DNA of 64,000 nucleotides from Gibbula magus. Its lineage: Eukaryota > Mollusca > Gastropoda > Trochida > Trochidae. The notes beneath the pieces were generated by a model. That model made no database searches. It was not told where the DNA came from and was given only the letters and a program-made list of their open reading frames with translations. A program made the translations under genes and the position numbers. Position 1 is the stretch's first letter. Each line of letters starts with the position of its first letter. The stretch spans positions 16,257,266 through 16,321,265 of the forward strand of contig OW388300.1 in NCBI GenBank assembly GCA_936450465.1, written 5' to 3'. Below, piece by piece: positions 49,101-59,330 of this stretch.

Positions 49101-52100
49101 AATCCAACATAGACAGCCCTGAAATAAAGACAACCATTGCATTATTAAAGAAATGTAACGGCTAAAAGTAGTGAGATCGTGAGAAATTAAATAAAAATAA
49201 TATTTCAAGCACATTTTCAACCCACGCAAATTATAATACAGATGTAAATTTCTTTAAGCACATCATCACATTATAACATAGGCGGTTCTAGGGGGTTCAC
49301 ATTAAAATTTTGTAAGATGAGGTTCCTCCCCGGTGTTCGTCAAATTTACATGCACAATTTGTAAGAGGGGGTTACAACTCCCAGATCCCCCCTGGATCTG
49401 CCTCTGTACATACTGTTTATTTGAATCCAGTGCAATGTCCAACACTCTACTTCCCTCTAGTGGCATGGTTCTCTTCATATCGAAAGTTGTCGGTGTCAAA
49501 TTTATTTCATTCAAACTGCGTCCCTTTACAAAAGTACAGATATCTCTATCACAGTCAATATAGGATAACTCCTCTGAAAAAAACACATAAATAAAAAAGA
49601 TAGTATTTAGTATCCTAGTCTGTGAGGTAGAAAGGTAGTGTATCTTCACATTCAGGACATTTTTATTCAGAAAATTGTGTATTCTTATGCAATCCAATTA
49701 ACTCCACTAATGCACATCAAAGACTTTAGATACTAAAGACATAACCATAAAGTAAAGTTTTGTTCTTACTTCCTTCGGTGATAACCTCTGAGATCATTTT
49801 CTCTATGTCCACCCGAAAAAGTCGTTTCCTGGTTGTTACCAACACAACATTTGGAACAGCTGTTGGCACTGCCGCATCAATGATCCGGAACCCTTCGACG
49901 TCAATGATTGGTCCAATCATTGTTTGCTCACCTGTTGCTGGCGTAAACATCATGAGCTGGCCATCTTGGAACATATACATGGACTGCCTCTCTGTAACAC
50001 AACAAAAAACTTCTAAATCGAAAAGCATGAAGATATAGATGACTCGAGAATTCTCACAAATAACTAATTTTTACTTTCGATATCATAATTAAAACGAAGA
50101 TAAAACGTAGGTAACAAACCCTTCACCCTATATCAAATAGAACAAAGGCGCACAGTTGCAACATTGCCGATCTAAGGTTTCATTTAACATTATAAATTTA
50201 CGCTAAGAATGTTTGTGGTTATTTTTTCAGTTTGAAGAGCTATTACAGGGGTGTTTTGGGGGTATCTTAGGGGTCTTAGGGGTATCTTAATTAGGGGTAT
50301 CTTAGGGTTGATATATCTAGGAAATATACCAGGTTTCCTTTGAGAAATGTATAGTCGACAGGTACATCCATTCATTTGAAAATATTACAAATTCTTAGTG
50401 TAAAGTTTGACCTAATGTTGAATGGACCATTAGATCGGCAATATGGCTACCCTTGCTCCTTTACTCTATGTACTTTTGGGTGTAGTTTTTTTTACCTAAG
50501 TTTTATCTACGTTTTAATTATGATATCGAGTTCCTGTGTTTCCACTTCACAAGATAAGACAAACTCGACGAGACATGTCAGTTGTTCCATATTATGTCTC
50601 CAACAAAATAAAATAGCTCATATAATGAAACTCACCTGAGTCAAATATCATCTAAATCGCTGCTAATCATGACCAGTAATCAATGTTGGCGTCATTTCAT
50701 TGCAAATGTTATTTTACAGACAAGAATAAAAAAAATCACTCGGTGAAAAAAGGGGTCCTGATAATTGGCGTAATGGGTTCCTATTTTTAAAAAAGGTTCT
50801 ATCGGAGGATATGCCTATGGTTAAAACAGTCAGGAAATTGAAAGATAGTATTAAATGTAATAGTTTGATGACTTTATAGTTCACGACTTCATAAACACAA
50901 GCACACATTAGCAGTGTATGTCTTTTATTATTAAAAGGGTGTAAAATTAGGTAGGGTATAGCGTGTTTTCATTTCATGTAATGCAAAAAAACCAAAATGG
51001 CGACAGAACACTCCCTTTAAATTATAAGGAAGCTACATATCAGAAGCTATTTCTAGCAGCTCACCTTCACATTGAAATTGGACCGAAGACCCATGAGGTT
51101 CACAAACTACACTTTTGCCCTCACCATCAGGGCAGGTGTAGCTAATCACTGACCCATCACTTGTTATTGCTTGTTCGTGTTCTTGAAGGAACCCAATGGG
51201 CGTCTCACATCCTGGAAGACGTTAAAAGTAAACCATCATACACTATTTTGATGACAAATTCTGTTACGTAAATATATACTTCAGTTTGTTTGATAATCGG
51301 AATCAATTGTTTTATTGTCTTTATACCCCACTTTCAGTCTCGTTGCTATGGTTCCCTTTGTTACAAGTGTAGGTGTATTAGCTGATACACCTATACGTTT
51401 TCTGATATACCTACACTTTTTTCTGATATACCGACACTTTTTTTCTGATATACCTACACTTTTCTAATAAACCTACACTTTTTAACAACTAAGCAATCAA
51501 TGGATTTTTTCTAAGTGACGATACTTTATAAATTGTTATATATGAACATAATTATAAGACAGCTGGGATCGAGTCAGCTTCCTGTTGCTTTCTGGCCGAA
51601 CGAACTAACCGCTATACCACAATGCCAGTTGAAACTTTGTACATTTGTTCATGACCAAATGAATAAGGTTTATATTATGCGTGATATAATATCATATTGT
51701 ATTTCTTTTTATATAAGAATGTTATTTAATTTTGGGTGCAACATGTTTTAACATACTGAAAGTTGCTTCTGCTTTCTCTTAACTTGGGCCATGTTGACAT
51801 TAGCAATGCTGTTTATGGCGTTAGCTGTATATTTCAGCAAGATGCACGTGCGTCTGCGTTGACAATTTCGTCATGGGGCCATAACAATTAGATTTCGAGC
51901 CCAAAACATGGGTAACCATAAAACTTAGCACGGGATGAGCGTACCCAGGAGTTGTCACAGATGAGGCCCCATTTGGGTTGTGAGTTTCATACACAAGCTT
52001 GTTTACCGCTGTATGCGTTTGGACATATTATAAAATAGTAGTATATGTTAACACTCAACCGTACGACCGTAATTGGGGTATAAAACAGATATACCCATAC

Positions 52101-54189
52101 TTTTCCTCGTGTATCAAATGATACCCTACACTTTTCCCCGTAGATCATTACTCGGCTTGCGCCTCGTAAGGTCCCACGGGAAAAAGTTTAGGGTATCATT
52201 CGTTACACTCGGAAAAGTATGGGTATATCTCTCACATATACATGTCCTGCTTTCAAAAGGATTAGAAGAAGTTGTTTGATTATGGTGTCACATTCATTGT
52301 CATAAATACAATGACGTTCCAATACGTTTTCCTTCTTCAAAAATGCCTCGTAAAGGAGTCTAAAAAGTGACACATCAGACATGAAACAGCACGACTAACC
52401 ACTTGGTGTACACTGGAAAGTTGCAATTGCTCCATCATGCCAGAGCACGTCACATCTACTTCCGGCTTTACAAGGACGGGACATGCAGGTGTCCTCAAAT
52501 GGCTGGGGATAAATGCAGCAAGATTTTATTCTACCATTTTGTTTTCAAAGAAAACCTTGATATGAAAGGCGAACGAGTTAGATATTCCATAACTAAATAA
52601 TGTCTCCAAAGCCTCTATAAACTGTTCTTTATGGAGAGAAATGAAATCTAATGATGACATACATCACGGATACCAAACATGAAACATGCATAGTTGTTAT
52701 TAGTGAGGTTTATGATATATTTGGGGGGGGGGGGGGGGGGGGGGGGGATAGCGCAGTGGTTAGCGCGTTCGGCTTCGGATCAAGAGGTCCGGGGTTCGAA
52801 TCCCGCCAGGGGCACGGCAACTTTGTCTGCAGTAGAACTGTTCTACACGCAGTAAGGTTTGGGTGCAATGCTACACTGGATTTCAGCGTAGTACCACCCA
52901 TGGTTAGCTAGTTCCAGCCGATGCTCACAGGTTTCACCGCAATGCATAGCCACATGGCGTTGCGGGCTTTCTCCCTGCCATAATACTAGCAGCCGCGATA
53001 TAAGTGAAATACTCTTGAAAGCGGCGTTAAACCCCAACTCACCTCACCTCACCTATGATATATTTGTACACTGTATTGAGTTTTCAAGCCATAAAAAGAA
53101 CAAATATAGTCACAAGTGACGAAAAAAGGATTCAGCGCAGAATGGTTTAATTATTTTAAATGTAATGAATGAAGACATTGTTCCAATGTTACTGCGTATC
53201 TGTTAATACAAGTTGCAAGTTTCTAGCTTGTCCAAAATTTTATTGATACTGGATATGTACATATCAAATTAAAGAATTCTTAAAAAACTCAAAATGGCGA
53301 TTAAACCACATGGGCTACAACTTCGTCTTGATTTACTGTTTTGCTCGTATTGTTAATGTGCAATTTTTTAAAAAGTAATAGAGTTCACTTTTTAAAAAAT
53401 AGCACCATGTATTAACCAATACTTCAGTGGTAGATATGTGTAGATAAGTTCCGGCTCTCAGATGCAAGTATCTTCAGAGGAGAAGATCGTCAAGGGTGCA
53501 TGGGGTCGGGAAATTGTAAAAAGGCAAAACCACATGGCTAACGAACTCGCCATGATTTACTTTTCTATTCGTACTGACATTGCTCATGTTTTTAAAACAA
53601 AGTTGTAAGTCTCTAAGTACATTTTGAAAATTTACCCCATGTTAAAAATAGACATTTGGATTCGAACTGGACCTCTAATGGCTGGCCGATTTGGCTAAAA
53701 CGGTTCGCAGTTCTATTTGGCATTAAGGGCTATCAGTATGTAAAATGTGGTTGCATTTGCTTCAGTCTTATGGCTGAATCCTTAATAATAAAGACGCGAT
53801 TAACAATAAGGATTCAGCAAAGTTTGCTGAATCATTATTTAAACACCACAATACGTTAACAGCCCGCGTACCTTGCACACTGGAGCATGTGCTATGAAAG
53901 CACTTGACTGGTCCAGAGGAACTGGCTCGATAGATTTGGTCGTATTTTTCCTGATAAGAGTACAAAGTTGAGAATCTTCAGAGAAAGAGCCTGCAGCACA
54001 GTCACTGAAGCTCCAACAAAGGTCATAGCAAAGAATGTCATTTTCCATCTTTTCTCTGTGGAACGCCCCTTCCTTCAGCGCCATCTCTCGGAGAAACGTT
54101 GGCGGTCTGCAGGGGGCAAGGGGAGGTAACTGTGCCATCGCTGGGAGTACACAGAAGACCAATCCGACTTGAAGGGCGATGCCCCTCAT
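46149..54189 (-). CDS. Gene C: paralogue of gene B, 7 exons found, 3' end missing
   Basis: Coding exons: 53872-54189, 52403-52502, 51065-51211, 49770-49991, 49414-49573, 49003-49118, 46149-46299, together 1214 nt, the same total as gene B exons 1-7. All junctions are GT-AG with the same phases as gene B. The protein starts with a signal peptide and the PAN/apple-like module (LCYDLCWSFSDCAAGSFSED). The small cysteine modules follow (GSRCDVLW; YTCPDGEGKSVVCEPHG), then propeller-like repeats (AAVPTAVPNVVLVTT, ELSYIDCDRDICTF, LDIALDSNKQ, HLLYCGSHKGLIVIDT). Exon 7 ends CG|GTAAGA in phase 2; reading on hits TAA at once. No homologue of gene B exon 8 was found down to the minisatellite edge. Gene C may have lost its last exon, use an unrelated one, or end early. 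Probably secreted; ligand unknown. Confidence 0.8.
46932..47233 (-). mobile_element. Full-length tRNA-derived SINE with target-site duplication, in gene C intron 6
   Basis: The 10-bp duplication aattctaaca flanks it at 46932-46941 and 47224-47233. On the minus strand: tRNA-like head with ggttcgaatcccgcc-type B box (B box degenerate, tggttcgaatcc), a body shared with the copies at 2994 and 52724, the gaaatactcttgaaagcggt block and a tail of ctcac repeats at 46942-46957. The A-box region has a short deletion (gcgttcgg shortened), so the copy is probably inactive. Confidence 0.9.
51370..51485 (+). repeat. Short tandem repeat in gene C intron 2
   Basis: Four to five imperfect copies of a unit containing tctgatatacctacactttt, spaced by about 25-30 bp with variable T runs. 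Confidence 0.8.
52087..52230. repeat. Foldback element in gene C intron 2
   Basis: The arms 52087-52140 and 52177-52230 are imperfect inverted copies: gatatacccatacttttcc at the left end is mirrored by ggaaaagtatgggtatatc at the right end. The 36-nt centre contains ctcggcttgcgcctcgtaag. Probably a MITE-like foldback. Confidence 0.85.
52711..53066 (+). mobile_element. Full-length tRNA-derived SINE with 13-bp target duplication and G25 run, in gene C intron 1
   Basis: The duplication tatgatatatttg lies at 52711-52723 and 53054-53066. The head begins with a run of 25 G (52723-52747), then A-box-like tagcgcagtggttagcgcg and B-box-like gggttcgaatcccgcc. The body runs to gaaatactcttgaaagcggc and the gttaaacccc block, and the tail is aactcacctcacctcacct. 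The element is inserted antisense to gene C. The perfect duplication and intact boxes suggest a young copy. Confidence 0.93.
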
Positions 54190-55555
54190 CTGAAATTGTT
54201 ATTTCGCTATAGTTTAGTTCCTAACTTAACTTGTGTTTGCCTCTTCATTAGATTAATTTCCCACAATTACATATCTATAAGTAGTCACGTGTCGAATAAG
54301 ATATAAGTATTATTCTCTGGTGCTTGTTGATATTAACTTGAGGTAACTTCTCGATTGGAAATTATTCTGGAACATACGATTACCTAATGGCAAACAAAAA
54401 AACGACTGTAAGAAATTCAAAAGATAACTGATTTTTATTTCTAGATCAAAAGGCATTTTTGCAAAGGCAGCCATCCTGCAGACCCCAAGTATATTCTATC
54501 AACTCGTTTATAATTATGTATTGTTGAAAGCAAATCTATGTATCAGAATTTATGATTTCTATTACATTAGCTTTTAACGACTTGACCATGACCATTATCT
54601 GAAAATTGTTTTGAAAATATTTTTACTTTCATAAAATATTACATGTAAAGAAAACGTCGCCATAAAGCGACAATATACTTCAATCATCGGCGTTAACAGA
54701 GTTACGAATATATCATGTCTTCAGAAGCCAACTTAGATACAATTTTAAATAACAAAACATAATTTTTCATATTTCTGAGAAGCACTCGTTTTAAGAAATC
54801 GTCGTTTTTCGAGATAGGAGAGTCATAGGGACATTATTTGTTAAAAGGTACCCCCAAGTTCATACGTCAGGGTGTAATACTCTTATTTTCATGTCTGTTC
54901 AAGTACACGTGGGGTGTTGACATCGCTTTTCCAAAATGTTATTTTGGCCAGAATGTTTGGCATTTAACTTAAAAGTTCATAAAATGTAGAAATTGAATTA
55001 ATAAAATATGCTATTGACATAAACAACCTTATCGGACTTAAATTTGTTGACGCGTCTTTACTGTAGGACGTCATAAAACAAGCCAAGAAAGCTGTTTTTG
55101 ACTCCCTTATCTCGCCCAGTTATGGAGATTCAAAATGACGATTTCTTAAAACGTGGGTTTCACAGAAATGTGAACAGATAATGTTTTGAAATTTTAAATG
55201 TAGTTTAGTTGGCTTCTGGAGACATGATGTATCTCTGTTTAAAAAGCCTTTATTACGTGCGGATTGAATTATCTTGTATTTTGTATGGTGACGTTTCTTT
55301 TGTGGTTGAGTGTAGTTTAATCAAAAAGATTTTCTCTACTTACCATCATTCCAATCACCATGTGCATCATTTTAATTACCTTTGTTAATTATCAAAGCCC
55401 TCACTTCAAGCTATTCAATTGTACAAACTTGATCCATTTATGCTTCTATTCATCCTGTAAATCATGTACAGTATCATGTGTTGGGTAATGATAACCCAGA
55501 GAAATTGTAAATCCATAGAACTGGTTTCTCATTAATCTTTCAAACATCAAAATGG
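54190..55555. other. Upstream flank of gene C, nothing recognised
   Basis: No promoter, exon or named repeat can be defended by eye. Confidence 0.45.
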
Positions 55556-56219
55556 CACTTCAAGGCGCAGTAGCACTTTCTTTGCATATTGTGTTTTCTC
55601 AAATTTGCTATTTATTATTGAAGTTTATACAAGCTATTGGTACGTTAATGAGTAAAACATCTCATTACACGACCCAACATGCCGTATCCATAGAAAATGA
55701 AGAAAATGGTGCGACGTATCAAGCGTCAGTGTTATGGAATTTTTCAGTGCGAGAGGTAGAGGTTGTCATCTTCACAACGTTACAGGCGTAACGAAAATAT
55801 TTCCATATCTTCTCCTTCCGCCCTTGACCTCAACCCTCGCATTTTTAGTGCTAAGATTTAACGTACTGCAGGCTACTCGGGTAAGCCAATCAAAAGACAG
55901 TTGTATTGCCTTTGTGACTGTGTCGATCGTCGCTTATTTTGAATTGGTTCCGAATGTAAATGGCGATTTCATTGGCTGTATGTTAACAGATGGAAAGGGA
56001 CGTAACTCGTGATCACAATATGTGTCGCTGATTCGTTTCACCACTCTGCCAAGGTTGAAGGCAAGGTAAAAATAGAGAGATCTCGATACATTTTCAACTT
56101 GCCGTGGGAAGGTGTAGATGTGTTGGCCTCAGGAGAGTTTGAGATTTCTGATATCAAAATGATTCCATCATCGTACCATATTTAAAACTAGTCAGTAAGA
56201 AAATCGTGCTGCAGCGCAT
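55556..56219 (+). mobile_element. Probable longer, degenerate M1-type inverted-repeat element
   Basis: The left end caaggcgcagtagcacttt and right end aaaatcgtgctgcagcgcat are inverted relatives of the M1 terminus (AGGGGCAGTAGCACG). The interior of about 660 bp differs from the 308-bp copy. The right end borders the TTAA at 56220-56223, which also borders element M2. Confidence 0.5.
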
Positions 56220-56721
56220 TTAAAGGTGCATCCATTGTGTTTCATAAAGTTTTATAAGCCTTAAATACGTTCCGACTCACCATATGTGCTGTTAACAGTG
56301 CAAATAAATTCACTCGGCTTGCATATTCACCCGAATCACCAAATATATCATAATTACTAGTTTCCAATTAAAATAGAGTAACATCGTTACGCATATGCAG
56401 AAACCGAAACTACAAGTCCCATTTATATGCACATTAGTAATATGACCTATTAAACATGATCAACCCAAATTTGTCTGTTTGTCTGTTATAAATAAGATTA
56501 CAAAATTACGTTTGACTCATTTGCGCGCACCATGGCACACGCAGTACATTGTCCGATTTTCGGTCAGAAATCACTACTTTTACCTTCATATCGTCAAAAT
56601 AATATGTCTACTTAGACCCAAATGACAATTTTCGCCAACAGTCAGTACTTCTTGATAAAATAACACAAATTATAACGTTTAGCATATGTGACCCCAAACA
56701 ACACAAAGGATGTACCTTTAA
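56220..56721 (+). mobile_element. M2: TTAA-flanked short inverted-repeat element
   Basis: The left terminus AGGTGCATCCATTGTGTTT (from 56224) is mirrored by AACACAAAGGATGTACCT (to 56717). TTAA lies directly outside both ends (56220-56223, 56718-56721). The 494-bp interior has no transposase. A partial relative may lie near 60340-60410 (shared acagtcaatacttcttgata). Confidence 0.75.
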
Positions 56722-56931
56722 GGAAGTCATGCGCCTTGTTTTGATAAACACCTGCGATTCAAATACAGTTTTGATGAATCATTTCCCCCAAAATGTTCAC
56801 GTTGACAGAATGATGTTTTAGCCATGATATCAGTGTTCTAAATTAACTTCAAAGTTCATCGGATTTCTTTTGACTTTATATCAACCTATGATGGCCGAGA
56901 GGGGACATCGCTCTTTCGCCCTCTGGTATCA

Positions 56932-58092
56932 ACACGACAAAGCGATAAAGCGATATAGTCACACGACAAAGCGATAAGGCTGCACGACAAAGCGATAGAG
57001 CAACACGACAAAGCGATAACGCCGCACGACAAAGCGATAACGCCGCACGACAAAGCGATAACGCCGCACGACAAAGCGATAGTGTCGCACGACAAAGCGA
57101 TAGTGTCGCACGACAAAGCGATAACGCCGCACGACAGAGCGATATAACAACGCGCTAAAGCGATAATAACAGCACGATAAAGCGAAAGAGCGATAAAGCG
57201 AAAGAGCGATAAAGCGAAAGAGCGATAAAGCGAAAGAGCGATAGAGCGAAAGAGCGATAAAGCGAAAGAGCGATAAAGCGATAATAACAGCGCGATAAAG
57301 CGAAAGAGCGATAAAGCGAAAGGGCGATAACGCGAAAGAGCGATAAAGCGAAAGAGCGATAAAGCGAAAGAGCGATAAAGCGATAATAACAGCGCGATAA
57401 AGCGAAAGAGCGATAAAGCGAAAGAGCGATAAAGCGATAATAACAGCGCGATAAAGCGAAAGAGCGAAAGAGCGATAAAGCGAAAGAGCGATAAAGCGAA
57501 AGAGCGATAAAGCGAAAGAGCGATAAAGCGAAAGAGCGATAAAGCGAAAGAGCGATAAAGCGATAAGCGAAAGAGCGATAAAGCGAAAGATTGATAAAGC
57601 GATAAAGCGAAAGAGCGATAAAGCGAAAGAGCGAAAGAGCGAAAGAGCGATAAAGCGAAAGAGCGATAAAGCGAAAGAGCGATAAAGCGATAGAGCGATA
57701 AAGCGATAGAGCGATAAAGCGATAGAGCGATAAAGCGATAAAGCGAAAGAGCGATAAAGCGATAGAGCGATAAAGCGAAAGAGCGATAAAGCGATAGAGC
57801 GATAAAGCGATAGAGCGATAAAGCGAAAGAGCGATAAAGCGATAGAGCGATAAAGCGATAGAGCGATAAAGCGATAGAGCGATAAAGCGATAGAGCGATA
57901 AAGCGATAGAGCGAAAGAGCGATAAAGCGAAAGAACGATAAAGCGAAAGAACGATAAAGCGAAAGAACGATAAAGCGAAAGAACGATAAAGCGATAGAGC
58001 GATAGAGCGATAGAGCGAAAGAGCGATAGAGCGAAAGAGCGATAGAGCGAAAGAGCGATAGAGCGAAAGAGCGAAAGAGCGAAAGAGCGATA
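56932..58092. repeat. Octamer-based satellite (GCGATAAA/GCGAAAGA/GCGATAGA) with a 21-bp leader array
   Basis: From about 56950 to 57150 there are about nine 21-bp units starting cacgacaaagcgata. From about 57150 to 58092 an 8-bp unit, gcgataaa or gcgaaaga or gcgataga, alternates, often as a 16-bp dimer, with several agcgataataacagcgcga interruptions. Three minus-strand frames stay open for 314-430 codons with only R, Y, F, I, A, L, S-type words; these are low-complexity shadows, not genes. Confidence 0.95.
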
Positions 58093-58690
58093 TTGACATG
58101 TCGACCGTAATCTTTTACATAACAATAGAATACTGGTTTCATTCCATTTCTTTTCATTTCACTTGATATTTGATTCACATAAAATAAGAATGATTTTGAT
58201 AAATGATTCCACTTTAAATCCCCAAAGGTCGCTATTATATAAATATAATTAATACAAGTTTATTTTGTATTAAGAATTTGAATAAACATCTATAAAACAA
58301 CTTACGGTGAATAATTGAGAAATCCATGCTAATTAAAACAGACATCTGCAACTCTAATAGATTAATTCAAAACGCTGACATGGTGTGTGTAAACCTGTAC
58401 ATAAATACTTTCTTAGACATACTTTATGTGACTGGTTATTATTGATTTAATTGAGCAAAACAAAGTTTATATAAATTTAAACCGGCGCACTCTGATTTCT
58501 TCTATATTTTTACTGAAAAAGCTGTCAAATATAGCTTAAAATCATTAAATATGTCTGACACTCGGCATCCCAAAAAATGTTATATATGATGTTAAAAGGT
58601 ATAGAAAATAATAAAGTTAATTGGGCTTCGAAGTTTCCAGATTTATTGTACAGTTTGGGCTTCATCTTCCCACGCAAGGCCTAACTAGCG
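58093..58690. other. Intergenic, nothing recognised
   Basis: AT-rich sequence without a supported feature. Confidence 0.5.
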
Positions 58691-58699
58691 CCAGTCTCC

Positions 58700-59330
58700 A
58701 AACTGGCTAATTAGCTAATTGGCTAATTGGGCTTTGGTTTTGTTTGGGACCAACAATTTGTTTATCTTCCTACTTCGTGTTTCTCAAAATTTCTGTGTCG
58801 ACTAAAATGTATTCATGAACTGAATTGGTATAGTTCACTTCAAAACGGCACCAACTCCATATCTTACTCTTATTTTAAAGCTTCACTGTCTAAAAAATTA
58901 TATTTGAATGCGGTTGTTGTTAAAATGTTTAGAGTATTCGGGCAATTTACGTGTTTTTCATTTAAGAATTGAAACGGGTCGGTTTTATAATATAGATAGA
59001 AATGATAGATTATGTTTCAATGCGACGACGGCTATAAATTGAGGATGAAAACCATTTCCTTCTTGTGTGTTCCAAATTTAAAGAGCTCCGCCTGAATCAT
59101 TTGCCGGAAACTGTTTGTACAAATCCAAATAAAACTAAATTTAAAATCCTCATGTCAATATCGAATTGTAAACTTGTAATTTAGCAAGCTTTATTTTTCA
59201 TGCCATGTACCAAAAATGTTAATTGAATGACTGTTGCTGTACACATCATGTCTTGTCATATATACGATATGTAGTTACGGGCCGATGGCCTACACTTCAG
59301 AAATAAAGAATTGAAATTGATAACTTCTGA
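58700..59330 (+). pseudogene. 3' end of a dead LINE (non-LTR retrotransposon)
   Basis: The open run 58727-58972 and following shifted frames contain words typical of the C-terminus of animal CR1/L2-like LINE proteins (FVWDQQFVYLP, ELNWYSSLQN, LRIETGRFYNIDRNDRLCFN). Then come a 3' UTR with gggccgatggcctacacttc and the end aataaagaattgaaattgat, where an attgaa-type end is common for such LINEs. It is 5'-truncated and carries stops. Confidence 0.65.

Noticed and set aside
52748..52807. Functional tRNA gene
   Set aside because: The A and B boxes belong to a SINE with tail and target duplication; the anticodon arm does not fold canonically and similar heads recur in other copies.
55552..56012. 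Small plus-strand genes
   Set aside because: They lie within an inverted-repeat element and overlap each other in different frames.
56886..58178. Three minus-strand frames of 314-430 codons rich in arginine, tyrosine, serine and leucine
   Set aside because: All three frames of the same strand are open because of the octamer repeat; low complexity, no gene context.
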